A stretch of DNA of 64,000 bases from the NCBI GenBank assembly GCA_022266195.1, contig WHVY01000001.1, forward strand, positions 15,872,001 through 15,936,000, written 5' to 3'. Origin of the DNA: Tetranychus cinnabarinus. Its lineage: Eukaryota; Arthropoda; Arachnida; Trombidiformes; Tetranychidae. Position 1 is the stretch's first letter. The number at the start of each line of letters is the position of its first letter. The translations under genes and the position numbers were made by a program. Shown here piece after piece: positions 34,744 to 49,001 of this stretch. The notes below the pieces were generated by a model that was given only the letters and a program-made list of their open reading frames with translations, did not search any database and was not told the origin of the DNA.

Positions 34744-35317
34744 ACACACGCAGAATTGAACGAAACTTAAGATTCATTTATTGTCCGTCATAAAATGACC
34801 CTACACATTCACTCCTAGAAAGGAGCCTCTCAAGCTAACTCATGAACCTCCACCCCTTTCCGATCCGAAACCAGTTTTTTTCAGACCGAAGGATTAACAA
34901 TCTTTAGGGTCGCCCCTTCGACTCTTCCCTTCTTACTTACTACTCTTATTTGTTATGGTCATCTAAGTTTATTTTCGGAAACCGCTCCTATTGATATCAG
35001 AGATTAATTAAGGTCAAATCATGATGCGAGAAGTCGCATAATCGTACTGGTAAAGTTTCATTCTTCTGTCATAAGTTTTAGCCAGTTGTTCACAAAAACT
35101 GCACCATATGACCGTATCCATGCTGTCCTGGTGCGGATATTTTTTGTCAAAAACAGGGTTTTTCCATACTTCTATCAGCTTACATGTTAGATGATTAAAT
35201 AAGGTCCTAAAATTATCCAGGTTTGAGATCAGTTTGCTGACACAATATGCCTCTTGGATTGGCTTTGATACATTTTGTATTTATAATAGTTTAGATATTA
35301 TCTTACTGTTGAATCTA

Positions 35318-35350
35318 ATGCTTTACCAACTGAGCTATCCGGAAATTTCA
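35318..35350 (-). repeat. tRNA 5'-half fragment
   Basis: On the minus strand, ccggatagctcagttggtaa followed by agcattagattca closely matches the acceptor-D-arm region of a tRNA (lysine-like) including the A box. Past the anticodon stem the sequence no longer folds and no B box follows, so it is a truncated tRNA copy or SINE head. Confidence 0.5.
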
Positions 35351-38300
35351 AGTTTAACCCTTATAAGGCCATCTCTAAGTTACCCATGATCACTTATGAG
35401 ATAAGAGCAGCTCTGGTTTTGTTGGTTTGTCATCAGGAAAATGTTGCTGTTGTGGTTATCATCAATTTGACTTGATAAAAAAAGCCAAATCTTTACATGA
35501 CCATAGTTTATCGAGCTTTTTTTGTTTTTTTCCAATGTGAAGTAAATGTTTGATAAAAGTGAGTGATCGCTGATAAACGTACAGAATTGAAAAGATGAAG
35601 GTTCAAAGTGATATGATGATGATAATGGATGGATAGATGAATGGATGGGTGAATGAATGAGAAAGAGTAAAGTAAAAGAAGTTACTCATCATTCGACTCT
35701 TAGACTCTCAGGGAAACCAAAAGAGAGAAGAAAGAAAGAAGCGAAAGAAAAAAAGAGTTGATGTGATGATGAAGAGGAAAAGGAAAAAGATGAAATGAAG
35801 AATGATGAGGATGAAGAGTAGAGGGTAAAACAGGAAGATGATAAAGAAGGATTGAAAGTTATCAATGGTCTTGGAAAAAGGGGTGAAAACTAAATGACCT
35901 TCAATTGGAGCGATAAATGATCTTACCTCATTAACAAATCATTCATTGCCTTATAATGTATTCCTTTTATACTTGCATTATCATCATCATTTACATTCAC
36001 CAGAGCCTGACAGTTTCTTTCATCAAGATTAAATTGATTCAAATCAGTTTCTTTTCACTTCATCATCCTCCTCATCCTCATCATCTGAATATCAATTAAT
36101 TTTTTTCTCTTTCATTTGAAGAGAGAAAAAATTTCCATTTAATTAACCATTAAATTGTGCTAATTACTTTCTCTCTTAGCAAAACTTTTTTTTCTTCCTT
36201 CGCCAAATCATTTTCATGAAAATTGTCACAACTTTTGCTCTTTTGGGTTCACATTTTTTCTCTCATCTATTAATTGAACTCAGACAAAAATAATGATTAG
36301 CTAATCTAATGCCTCGAGGTGATGGATTATTCAAGTTGTACATCAATCTGACTTTTATCAGTTTCAGTTTAACTGGGAGTTAAAGTTATCTTTTTTTTAT
36401 AACAAAGTGTTGTAACGTTTCAAAGTTGTTTGAGTTTTTCAGTTCAACTGTAAAAGTTTTTTTGTTCAACAAAAAAAAGATGAACAAACAATCTAAATCT
36501 ATCATTATCTGTTTCATTTTAGCCTTTTATTTTGTTCACCTTCAAAGTTCTGTAATGTTCAACACTAACCTTATTGGATGTTTCATGAGCCTTTAGGCTC
36601 TGACAGATGACATATCTTTATCCCTTACCTTTTCAATGTTTTCATGTTTTCCTTTTCATTGTTATGTATTATTCCAATGAAATGTTGCATTCTTGACGCA
36701 CTTCTCAACTGGCTGTCAATGAGTTGCTCCTATTAATTATCTGCTTCATTTTAATTGCTCAACAATATAGATGTGCATTTGACAATTAATTGCAACATGA
36801 ATGATGATGTACCCTGTGGCTGAGCAACATTGACGTTCAATATTTTCATTCGAGTTTCAAGATGTGTGATCTTTAAATGTAACGTGAAAAGAGACTTGTT
36901 TCAACTTTGGTTAAGCTTTCATGATCATCCCTGCAAGGCTTGCAACTAATCTCTTACCTGGCATCTCATGTTGACGTCCTTAATGGCTTCCTTGAATGGC
37001 TATTTTTGTGTACAATTTTGTTGATTTAGTTTGCTTTTCTTTTCCTTCCTTTCCTTCAATTGCAATGTTATTAATTAGTTTCTATGTAGATATGGTTTTA
37101 CTCATTTTACTATTGTTAGCAGTTTCCTCAAATCTTTCTTGTCTATTCTTATTTCAGGGAGAGTAAAGTGAGAAAATGATTCTCTAAGCAATAATAATAA
37201 GTTCTTTTACTCTTTCTTATTCCTTTTTTTCCATCCTCTCTTTACTCTTTTTCCTATCAATCCGTTTTTACTCTTCTCAAGATTTACTTTCACAGTAAAC
37301 GATTTCATTTACATTTATTCATAGCGAAAGGAAAACTATCATTTGAATGACATTATTCTTGATTAACATACTAATAGTTATAATTTGCATGAAATTGTGG
37401 TGATTCTGTACTTTTCTTCTTCTTTTCTCTTCTCAATTTCTCCTTGTTTTCCCTATTTCAAACACACATTTGCTTGATACCTTGATAAATTACTTTCTCC
37501 AAAATGAACCTCAAACCTTTCATTAATTTTGAGTGAAAATTAGTTGAGAAAATTTGAAAACCATTATCAAGAAAATGTCGTTCGTTAAGATTGAATAAAA
37601 CTTTGGTAAAGTTTCCATCAAGTTGTGATCGAACCATCTTTTAGGTTTGTCAATAAGTACTTGACTATGATAAAATTTTTAGTGCTAGAGGGCGATGTTT
37701 GCAGCCGAGAGAGAGCATACAAAGGACCCTAGGAAACAAGTTTTGGTAAGAATGTGGTGTGTTACCGAAAACCAAGATGGATGACACACTTGAGTTTTTC
37801 TTTGTTATTCTATATCTTATTTACAAACTGTTTTAGCTTAGTACTTTTTAGGTTCTACTTTTAGTTCTATTTATGGTGAAAGGGTGTTAAGCGTTCAGTT
37901 TGCCACGTTTTGTCTGGCAAGAATAAACGGGCACACTTTGCTTTGCGTACAGAGCTTTCGACACAGTATGAAAACAATCTTGAATTGGGTCCGACACATC
38001 ATGTATTGAAAAAGTAGAGGGCGAGTAGGCTTGTGCTTCAGAAAATTTTGTGTATTTCTATTTTTGTGATTAAACAGCAAGAAAATGCGAAATGAGTCAA
38101 TTCCTAGGGAAAATGTCTGAATCGTGTTCGGACCTTAATCTGGCCATGTTCCATGTCGCGCTTCTCGCATTGTACAGATACATAATTAGCAATGCTGATC
38201 GACTTTTGACCTCCTACTTTCCTTAAAATTTCTTGACAATACGCTAATGAGATGTAAATCCTTCGGCAACCTGAAAAAATTGGCTTATTTAGCTACATTT

Positions 38301-40667
38301 ATTTAGAGGAAAATCATTTCTAACTCTTTGATAGCTACATAGACAGCGGATCTGGATATAGCCAACTTTTTAGAGACTCTCGGATAATCAAGATTTTTCA
38401 ATATTCAACTACAACTTGGACCATTCGTAAAAAGTCAACTTTAAGAATGACATTTGCAATACTTGAACTTGAATAATTGATGATTTGTGAATGAAGCACT
38501 ATCGAAGCAAAAAGTACTCAAAAATGTCTGTCTCATAAATATTATGAAAGGTTTCATTTTTTATGACATTTTTTGTCTAGCTAATATGAGAATGATAATT
38601 TTGGCAATAAATGAAGATGGTTATAAGATATGAAAACAAGACAAAACAGTACAACAATACAAAAAGACTTGAAATTTGATACCTTAATGAATATCATTAA
38701 GTCTTGTCTCGATGTAAACAATTTCCCTTAATATGAGAGAAGATGGAAAAGAAAGATTAACAAGAAAAATTGGACAAAACCAAAAACAATCTAAAACTCG
38801 ATTACTCAGTTTCATCTTGATAAACTCATAAATTGTAATACAATCAATGCATTAACCTTGACAATTTCATCGACTAGCTTCTTTGGACATTAAAAGTCAA
38901 GTAATCGCTTTCTTCTTGAATCTTCAGTAATCTGAACCTAGTTCAAGAATAAAGATGAATTAGAATAATTTGGAAAAAATATTACGAAAAATTCGAGAAA
39001 AGATTCTCTATCATCTCGAACCATTCAGAAGAAGAAAATGTTGAAACTTTTCATTTCTCAATTCATCATTATATTTGTTCATGTTTCTATCAAACTCGTG
39101 TGAGTCTATCAGAACAATTCAATGGTTGTCAACAAGATGAGTAAATATTTAATTTCATGATACAATCTTTGCAAAGATTCATATTGAATAGACACTTATC
39201 ATTTCTCTTATTTCATTAGAATAACTTTCGTCTTCCCTTCACTTCCATTTTATCCACTCTGCTGACTATTCAAACAATAATGATGACAATGAATGGTAAA
39301 TGAGTGGAAACAATATTTTTTGTCTGATTAAATCGATAAATCAGAAACAAAATAATCTTTTTTTCTCTTCGTCTATTGTTTTTACTCAGCAGAATCTTGT
39401 TTGAAAAATTAACTCGGAAATCATTTATTTTCATGTTAACTTTTTTTCCGTTAATAAATTATATTCTCATTATTATCATGAATCAACTTTGTTTAAAGGT
39501 TGTTTCACTTTTGGCAGTTTTACCTGAAGCTTGGTCAAGAAGTGAGGATAAGAAAAAAACAAACTTCAAGTAAAGATGGAAAAGTTAAATAAAGATTAAC
39601 TTGAAAGAAAATCTTGTTATAAGATGGACAATGTTGAGATGAGAATGATGATGATGATGGTGATGACCATGATGATGATAAAGAGAATAGGAAATGAATG
39701 ATGAAGGCAAAGGCTATTGTCAATGTTCATTCTGTTGCTGTTCATTTCACTCTTTCACTTTTATCTCAAATAACAACTATAATCTTTGTAAAAGATAAGC
39801 AAAGTAAAAATATCATTCCGTTTTAATCTACTGTTATCCAATTTCACCATTTTCAATCGGTTAACTACTATAATCAACTGGACATGATAACATGACATGT
39901 CACTCCAAATCCCAGTCTTTCCGGACAATCAGGTTAAAGTATCTATTAAATACTTTTCGAGTATTCCTTATTCTCCTTCATCGCCATCATTATCAAGTCA
40001 ATGATGCATTGTTACATATTCAATCAACTTTTACTGGAGTTAGTTTAAAATGCATACAATCCTTTTGAGATTCAAGTAGTAATACTTTCAAACGAAAATA
40101 ATGACTAATACACCGCGAATCAAACTTCATGACATATTGCTTACTATTCATTGTTTTTTTAAAATAGCTACTTTTGAGCACGGAGTCCTAAGATTTTAAA
40201 AAGGAAAAGAAGGTACATAAGAATTCGCTGTTTGGTTTTTGTTACACACTTTTTATTGCATAATTAGTCAAATCGGTATCAGACAATTGAATCAATCAAT
40301 AAAAATTATCTTATTCATTGCGATTTGCTATTTTTTTTAATGCGCATTAATGTGCATAGTGAAACACAACAGTGAATCTGACTTACTTACCTACATTATA
40401 CGCACCTAATGCTTTGATGATATATTATAATGAAACATTCTCGGGAGGTCAGTCATTCCATTCATTCGCTGAATTGTCTACCGGCTTTTGTCTTCTGAAT
40501 CTGCCTGATTCAACCTCACCATAAACCTAGGAAAATAAAATTATATAGGGCTTATCGTAGCTTTCCATCTGTATTTTGTGGGTTACTTTTTACAACAAAA
40601 CCGGTTTAAAGAACGGTTATGATCACATGGAAAGCTTAGAAAGCATACCATCAATAGATGGCGCCAC

Positions 40668-40940
40668 TCTAAAACGATCTTTATATAAGTCTCCCTATCT
40701 CATATTCTATTGCCACGGAAGTGGTAGCCACAATACAAAGTGTTTGGCTTAAAAAGAAATAAACCCGGGTTCAAATCCGACCCGAGGCAAGTGAAAGATT
40801 CAAATTTGAATCAAATCTCACCTAGCAAACAAAACCTAACCTATTAACATAACCTGATAACCTAACCTAGCAGACTTCTGCGTGAAAGCGCTGTATTCTG
40901 AGAATGTCTCAGAATACAGTGTCTTTTTCTATTAAATAAA
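40668..40940 (+). repeat. SINE-like unit with B box and terminal hairpin
   Basis: A B-box-like ggttcaaatcc (40768-40778) follows an A-box-like tagccacaatac (about 40725). A body rich in cctaacct (about 40835-40870) comes next. A perfect 13-bp hairpin (40891-40903 with 40907-40919, loop atg) then precedes an AT-rich stretch. A pol III promoter followed by a unique body and a hairpin suits a tRNA-derived short interspersed element. A further cctaacct and an (ATAA)-rich tail lie at about 41092-41170. Confidence 0.4.
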
Positions 40941-43900
40941 AGCTAATTAATTAAATTTAATTAAATTTAATATTGTCGCTTCTTGAATTATATTATACAT
41001 GGACGATCTCATCAGATCTTGATCATTGAAAGTTAAATAAATTAAAATTTGCGATCGGTTACAAGCATGCAGCTACATACAGTCAATAAGCCTAACCTAT
41101 TATACGTAACCTAAAAAATAATAAATAGATAATGAATACAATAAAAATAATAAATAATATTAAAAATCCCACTAATAAGATGATCACCATCTAGATGCGT
41201 GTAGTGTGATTTCTATATTCAAGGGCAAGGATGCATGACTCAATCATGTGGCACAGTTAGCGTTCAACGGAGCAAACCTATATAGACTTACAAAAAAATT
41301 GTCATTTTATAATTTGCCATGTTTAACCATTAGGTTGTTGAGCATTTAATTCGTGCTGGATCAAATGGTAAATTGATCAGTAAAAGTGAATATTTTGACA
41401 TGAAAAATTAACAAAACTTCAGTATCGGAAAATTCTTAAAGCGTGATGCACTAATTGCATAACTGTCTATCTCTTGTTTAATAGCTTGTTACATATAATA
41501 ATTAGACTTCTTTTTCTGTCTCTGTCGCTTCTACTCAGCCTCGATTAATCTCATATTTTGTAAAAGTTAATTGAACTTATCGATGACTAACTGCTGGCTA
41601 CACTAGACGCTCTTTGCTGCATTTCATTTTAAAGTGTCTCCAAACTTTGGTGCAAAGAGTTGATTCATTGATTTTTCATTTGAGCAACAAATTTTCATCT
41701 TATTCCATCTCTTTTCAGCCTTTCCCTCATCTTCATGTCTCTTCCTTTTCATTTATTTTTACAACTCATTTTATCATTAATCAAGTTTCTTGCTTGGTTA
41801 AATCTTGAATTTTGTCTCTCACTTCTCTTTCCATCTCTATTTATTATTATTTTGATTAATTTTTGCCTTCTTTCCTCTCACTTTTCATGACATCTGAAAC
41901 GAGGAAACATTTTCATCTTGTAAGCCCATCTTGATCTGCCTCTTGTCTTCAATTATACAATACTGTTCAATATTGTTCAATATTTCAAACTTTAATTTCT
42001 CATGATTATCACAGTTGTAGGCACAAAGTGAGAGCAAAAAAATGAAAAGTTGTTCAATGTTCAACTTATTCGTTTGCCAAACCAAAAATTTCAATACATT
42101 CATCATTGGTTATATCAAGCAACACATTTGTATCTGATTGTTCAACATTTCCTCAGCCATTTGTTTATATCTATATTCATTGGTTAAATGTTTTTTCCCT
42201 GTTCAACTCTTTTTCATGTTCAATCTACTTTTTCCTTCTCTTTGAAACTTTTCATTCTCATTTGTTCTGATGGAATGTTTAACTTGGAATGTAAAATGAA
42301 AAATTGGATGACAATGAATCACAAGTTGATGTTTTTACTAACAAATTCACATAATTCCACTTTTACCATGGTTACTCTGGATCGAGACTTCAACTCGACT
42401 AGCAAACCCATTAGTATAATTTGTAAATTAAAATGATTCTTATTTTGGATTTTCATCATTTACTTTTCTTCTCTCTTCCTTTTCCTTTCTCCCTTATTCT
42501 GGGATTTACAGTATTACCATGTAATTTTGTGTTTCCAAATTTCCATCAATTTCAATTTCATGGAGAACAACAAAATGAATGGAAAACTCCTTTTCATCTG
42601 TTTACTTCTTCTCGCAACTAATCAAATCTTTTATTCACTTTCTTTTATGAATTTGTATAAGGTATGACAGCTCAAGTTTTGTACTAATTCAGAGAAAAAT
42701 GCAAAAAGTTTAACAAAATTTACAAACATTCGAAAGTTGAAAGGTCCACTTCGATACTAAATCGACAAAAAAATAATCTTATTTCTTCTCACTGAAAGGA
42801 CGATAATGAGTACATACCTTTTAGCATAAAGGTTGAGACTTCTGATCTTGCGATCAAAGCTTTGAATGATTTGTCAAAACAACATCCAAATACTTGTCTT
42901 GACAACTTAAGTCTCTAAACTTTGAAGTTTGTTTAGCATTTTACTTTTGATCAAATGATTAGACAAAAATATCTTCATTTTCAACAGAAAAACAAAAAGT
43001 TGGAAAACTTTCGAAAAATGACCTTGATTGACCTTGAGTATCATACTATCAGAAAAGACCTGCAAATGCTGCATGAAATTCAAATAATTAGTGGCCGAAA
43101 AAATTTGAGAGCAAACTCCAAAATTTTCAGTGTGAAAAGTTGGCTTTTACAAGCGGTTTGTCATTGCCTAAAACAGAGAGAAAAATTGTACAATTTGTTC
43201 CAACATTTTATTGACAGAGTCGTTTTGTAGACATTTTTTAAACTCGAAAATTCCGTTAAATACATTGCTATGCAAAATAGTCCCAGAGCTCCCATTTCAA
43301 TAACCATAAGTGTGGAAGTATCATTGGATGAAACATTGATTATTATCATTCGAAACCAGTTTAGATGCTTTCTTTGTAATGAATCAAGGCGTTGTTCAAC
43401 TTGCTAGTTGAGAGCAAAAAACGTGTCAAAATATCGATATCTTTCAATGAGAATTTATTTAGTAATTTCCATTTTCCACACAAAAAATTACCATGAAATG
43501 TTGCTAACAATTATAAAACTCATCTCATGACAAGAGCAAACAGATAAAAAATGTTCAACATTATTCTTCTCCACACTTGCCCATTCAGTTGTTCATTGAG
43601 AGGCAATAAAAGCTACCCAACATTTCCCATGAAAATTATGAACAAATTAAAGTCGAAAAAAAGTCTGGAAGAAAAGCAAAAGAATGAAAGTTTCACAAGG
43701 TTAAACACAACTGAACACTCGTTGTAGCGTATCCAATCGTGGCTTAGCAACATCCATGATCTTGTAGAGCACCAAATGAATGGTTCATGATGAGATTGCA
43801 TGTTGATAAACATTGTATTTTCATTGATGAAATGGAATGATGAAAGAATGAAATTCCCTCAGATTGAGACAAAGTTTCGCCAACAACTTTGACCAAGTAA

Positions 43901-44954
43901 AATATTCATTCCCAGTGAAAATATTTTCACTCCCTTCAATTTGTCATTCTTAATCAGTTTTGATGCAAACATTTTCCCTTTAACTTTCCTTCTCGAAGCA
44001 AAATTAATCAATTTTCATTCAACTTGATTCATTCATATTTGATAATGAAAATTTCATTTTCATTCACATTTTTTCTTCTTCTCTTCGCAATCAGTTTCAT
44101 GTAAATTGTTTCATCAAAATCCTTCACAAATGAAACAATTTTCATTTACATAATATTACATTTAATACCAAACCTTGCCTTTTGTTGAAAACAATTTTGC
44201 TTTTCATTTTTACTTCTTTTCCCTTCCAATTGATTAACACTTTAACTTGCCTAACTTGATAATCATTTTCATTTGCTCAATGAGATTCACGAAAATTGAA
44301 CAACTCAGTATATATTAACATGTAATGATGATGATGGTCATGATAACTTTGTATGTTAAGCGTTGAACACCCATTGACTTTCATTACAAATGTTAATCAT
44401 GAGAATGATTACAATAGAAAACTTTGAATCTTTTCATAATCAAACTTACATTCAATTGAACTGCAATTTATTACTTGCAATTGTAGCGTGATTTACCTTC
44501 ATTTGGGTTTTGCACATCTTTTTGCGTTCCTTTACTCACCTTTCAATGATCAACATTTACTTGTTAGGATGAGCCGAGTGAAACTCCACCGAGTCATCTC
44601 CAGAAGATCACTTTACAGAATCTAGTGAGAGTCGAGGAAAAGATTTTTACGGGTGTCACTAAAATACCAAACACTGGCCAAAAGAGCAAAATTAAATAGA
44701 AATATATTGTTTTGAATAATTAACTAATTAAATAAGTAAACACAAATATCAAGTGTTTGATAAAGATAGTTATTTTAGAGTAGGATAGCAAAATGCATTG
44801 CAATTTGCAGAGCGCGTTTTTCAAACTGAAATTTGAGGGGTCGTCTCCATATTTCCACCCTGTCCACCCTGGCTTTGACACTTTGATATATTAGAAAAAA
44901 AAGCTATTTTGTCTATTGTTATTGTTATTATTATTGTTAATATACGTTATTGGT

Positions 44955-45302
44955 TCAATTTCCTTTCTTTTTACATACTAAATGTAGTTTGTCTTTTCGT
45001 ATATTCATATGCCGGACAGTTCTGTCATGTCTTGCACTTATTGTATCCCCACAATAGGGACAACCATATTTTATGTTGGTTCCATTAGCTTCTGCCTCTT
45101 TGGCCGCAGCCTCCAAATCTTTAATAAAAGCGTATTTCTTGTTCCTTTTAGCAGCCAGTTTGATATTTGCTCCTTGGGTACACCCGTATTCTAATTTTTC
45201 GTAGTATGGCTCACGCTGAAATAAGCCATAAGTCTGGCCATCTTCTTCCACTTTTTCAAAAATTTTACAAGGAAAATCGATACCTTGATGGTATACACTT
45301 TG
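44955..45302 (-). CDS. Candidate terminal exon of unrecognised zinc-finger-like protein
   Basis: On the minus strand a strong acceptor (ttcttttgtttcattacag) is followed at 45302 by an open frame of 115 residues ending at TAA 44955. The composition is that of a real soluble protein: charged, with CKIFEKVEEDGQTYGLF, a basic-acidic helix-like KDLEAAAKEAEANG, and a cysteine/histidine cluster CPYCGDTISARHDRTVRHM ending HLVC. The spacing C-x2-C-x7-H-x5-H is not the classical C2H2 pattern. No upstream exon could be paired to it with matching phase. It lies antisense in the Ig3-Ig4 intron. It may be the 3' end of a nested gene, a captured gene or a transposon fragment. Confidence 0.45.
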   Translation of the reverse strand, partial: QSVYHQGIDFPCKIFEKVEEDGQTYGLFQREPYYEKLEYGCTQGANIKLAAKRNKKYAFIKDLEAAAKEAEANGTNIKYGCPYCGDTISARHDRTVRHMNIRKDKLHLVCKKKGN

Positions 45303-48300
45303 CTGTAATGAAACAAAAGAAATTAAAAGTTTTTAGTACTAAAGATGAGGTTAAAACAAAACTCAAATACTTTAATAATTCTTCTATTATTATTCTAAGC
45401 CATTACAAGAAAATATTCAAATTTCGCACAAAAAAATTGATTCGCACATTTCAACTCAATTTCGCTATTTTACGCAATTTAATGCTGAATTCAGTTCGCA
45501 GCATGATCTAGCAAGAACTTATGGCTTTAGTTTTTATGTCCAATACTTTTGATTCTTTCATCAAAAGATATCGCTCTCATTAAAAACTGGCTCGGGCGTT
45601 TCATGTACTTGCCTTGCAAGTGTGAATGGCAAAGGTAACGTTTTGCATTATTGATCAACAAACATTTGATTAACTTCAAAGGTTATTGTTTACAAAAATG
45701 GAGCAAAGTAACTACAAGGGAAATTACTGTATGCGTTTGGCTGTTTATTTATTTCTTGGTTTTTTTGTACTGTTCAGCTCTACAACTCACAACCTGAACG
45801 TTGAGTAAATAATAATGAAAATGAAAAAAAGCAACTCTGAGATTGAAGATGGTAAAGAGATGAGGAAAGTGGAAACTCTTAGATAAATAGAAACTGAAAC
45901 TGATATTGAATTTGAACTGGAGTTATTTATAAATAATGTAAGATAAATAAAACACACGGAAAGGGTAACAGTGAAACAAAACAAAAATGTACAATAAACA
46001 GAGTTTACAGCATTGAAAGTCGACTCTTTTCACTTTCAATGAATTTTCAGGTTATTCAAAAGCCAAGAAAGCGACAAGAAAAGCTGACAATTTTCCCAAT
46101 AATCTAACCTTTTTTGAACCTTAAGCTAAACAAGAAAAAAATGTTGAGCAAAAAATGCCAATAATGAGTTAGTTTATCCTAATTTGGATGCAAAAAATCG
46201 AGTTGAAAGATAGAATAGAAAATGAAAGGATAAGAGAAAATCAGATTGTTCAGATTCCATCTGTGAATGGGATAAACAATTGATCCTGTTGAATAAGGAA
46301 ATGTTGACTAAATAAATTGCTATAAATAACAAAAAAGCAAGTCGATAGACTATTTGAAAATGGCTCCTTTTTTGCCTTCTTGGGTTGCCTTTTCAAGTAT
46401 TCAATCCTTGCCTTAATCTTTTCCAGATCTGATACTTGAAGGGATATTAAAAACAAATTAATTTCATTTTTTATCGTTCTTATTCATCTTAATTAATCTC
46501 TGTTAACTTTTGAATTTAATTAATTATTGTTAACGTTTTCTGCTTAAGCTGTTCATCGTCCAAAGGCAATATGGCTTGAATTTGGAAGTTGTTTGTTACA
46601 TTATTTGCTGTGTTGTTTGGCCTAACTGCAAGTCGATAACTTTATTATGTTTGATTGGAAAACCATTTTTCAACTTAAATAAGATAAATGATTATGATGA
46701 TCACAAATTATTTCATCGTCATCTTTATCATCATCAACTTAATATACTTTGTTTTTTCTTCTTCCATTGGATTCTCCGAGATTCTGGCTTTCATCGCTTT
46801 TTTTCAACCATTACACTGAAACCATTTAACCTTCTTAAATTGCTATTTTCAAAGGGTCATCATAAAATATCTCTTTTTGCTTTCTAATGGACATTATCAT
46901 TTCTTAATAACGTTATTATTATGTTTCATTGTTGTTATTATTTATTGTGGCGCTTTAAAGAGAGATCAACGTTTAAATCAACTGTTTAACTAAATTCAAT
47001 TAAGCTTTTCTTGGTTACACTATTTTCAATCATTCAAGGCATCTTCAACATTGAATTGTTTCAACAATTTACTTTGCTTTATCAACTATTTATAAAGTCA
47101 AATGTACTTCTAGATTTAGATGAATGGTGAAAAATTTTCAATCTAATAACAGTTTGCAAATTAAATTGTTTCAACTACAATTATTAACATTTTGTTTACT
47201 TTCTTTTGTTGTATAAAAACCAATTTCAATTCAAGTTCTTCCACTTTGTTTTCCATTTTTCTTTGTAAATAACTCCGATTATTACTGAAATAATAATCAT
47301 TTTGTGCATTTCTCATCATTTCCTATTATTGCTGGTTCTTTAAAGACTTTTCCTCTTCCAAAGAAATTCATAATGAAAATGAGTAAAGATAATTTGTTGA
47401 TAAATTTGTGTTGAATTGTTTCAATCTTGTGATGCATTGTCTTGTCAACGACCATTTGCTTTCAATTAAACTTGTTTCTTTCAATGCTATTTTTAGAAAC
47501 TTTGTAACAGCTCAGACTTGATCATTTTAAAGGTTGAACAATTGTTGATCAAGGATTAGTCCTAGTTAATCTTGTGGTTCTTTATTGATTTCCTGAGTCC
47601 AGTTAAAGGATATCCTCATAGTATTAACCTCTTCTAGTAACGGTTGGCAATTATCAGCATTTGTCCGAATTTAATCTTTTCCTTCTCTTTCGTTTTACTT
47701 AGTTTTTTAACATTGCCAGACTCTTCTTGATTGACAGTTTCAATTAATTCAAATAATAATTCAGGGTTTAACCATGCCTGTGACTCGCTTCTCCAAAATG
47801 ATAGCTAATAGTATTTACACAATGTCATCAGAAATGAGGATGAACACAAAAAATCTTTACAAGCTAATCATATGCTGAAGTGTTTTTTTATGCTTCATAA
47901 ACTCATATTCGCCTTCAATAATTGAATTAATTGTTTCCCTCCTAATCTTGAAGTTTATTCATAATTAATCTTGTGAGCCTCTTGGCTGGTAATTGGCTGG
48001 TAAATTGCTTCATATCACAACAGAATCCCATGTAAACTCTAATATTTGAGTAATCCTGGCAGTTCCAACTTGTCTCCATCATCAATGGTTTATAAATCAG
48101 TCAGGTAAAGATGAAGATATGTAACATCCATAGAAGAAAAAAACTGTCCAGTTGAAGCATGATGACAGCATTTTACATTCAGATACCTGCATAAATAAGG
48201 GGAAAAAGTCATTAGCAATTGTGATTGTTTGATGGAGTTTGAAAAAATTGATTACTTTTCCTCACTTCTTTTAATCAAAGCTTACGTGGTTACGAAAAAA

Positions 48301-49001
48301 ACCACAAATTCATGTTAACAATTATTGTTGCCAGTGTTGACTTTAGGTGAATAATACAAGTAAACGTTTATTCCTGTTTGAATAGAGAGGAAAATAAAGA
48401 AATATATTAATAGAAATAAATGTTGAACATTATATAATTTAGTTTAAACGTACCCTAAATCTATTTACAAAATGACAAACCATCAGGCAAAATGAATTGA
48501 TGCAAAGTAATGGAATGTCCCAGTGATGAATATGAAGGTGGATAAAGGAGAAGCAGAATGATGCTGATGATGACGATTATGATGATAAAAAAGGAGAGAG
48601 AGAAAGAGGAAAGGAAAGGAGAAAAAATCAACATGAATGTATCATGGTTTAGGTTTGATGACGAGAAGGAAAAAAACTTAGCAAGTTGAAAAAAAGCTGC
48701 ATGACTGAATCGTTGTTAGGAATATATTTGAAGGAATGAAAATTGTAATGGTAGACTAAAGTAGGTAACCATTTGATTACATATAATGGTTGACCGAGCT
48801 CAGAGTAACCATATAAATCTATTACACAGACTCATAGACATATATAAAACTATTTGGATAACTATAGTTAGATGTAAACATTTTTTTCCAGTTGTTGTGA
48901 AGAAAATGATTTCAAGTTAAAGATGATATAAAAGAAGAAGAGGCGAAAAAAGCGAGGAAAGAAACATGAAGGAGGTGAAACAATAGATAGAGAAGGGAAA
49001 A

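Larger units (their letters stand above)
33925..34943. repeat. Outer inverted repeat around the TIR element
   Basis: Bases 33925-33955 and 34913-34943 are inverted copies with 27 of 31 positions identical. They enclose the 589-bp element, so the latter may be nested in, or be the core of, a larger about 1.0-kb fold-back unit. No similarity between the arms could be followed far beyond these limits. Confidence 0.5.

Noticed and set aside
45167..45511. Plus-strand 114-codon frame opposite the zinc-finger-like exon
   Set aside because: It is the shadow of the minus-strand exon and then runs into AT-rich DNA.
45540..45700. Minus-strand open stretch with protein-like composition upstream of the zinc-finger-like exon
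   Set aside because: The only donor-like site (GTATTG) is weak and its phase does not match the downstream acceptor. Mentioned only as context.
46250..46456. Minus-strand frame containing a K/E-rich helix (DLEKIKARIEYLKRQPKK)
   Set aside because: Only about 30 codons look protein-like, with no family match and no reliable splice sites.
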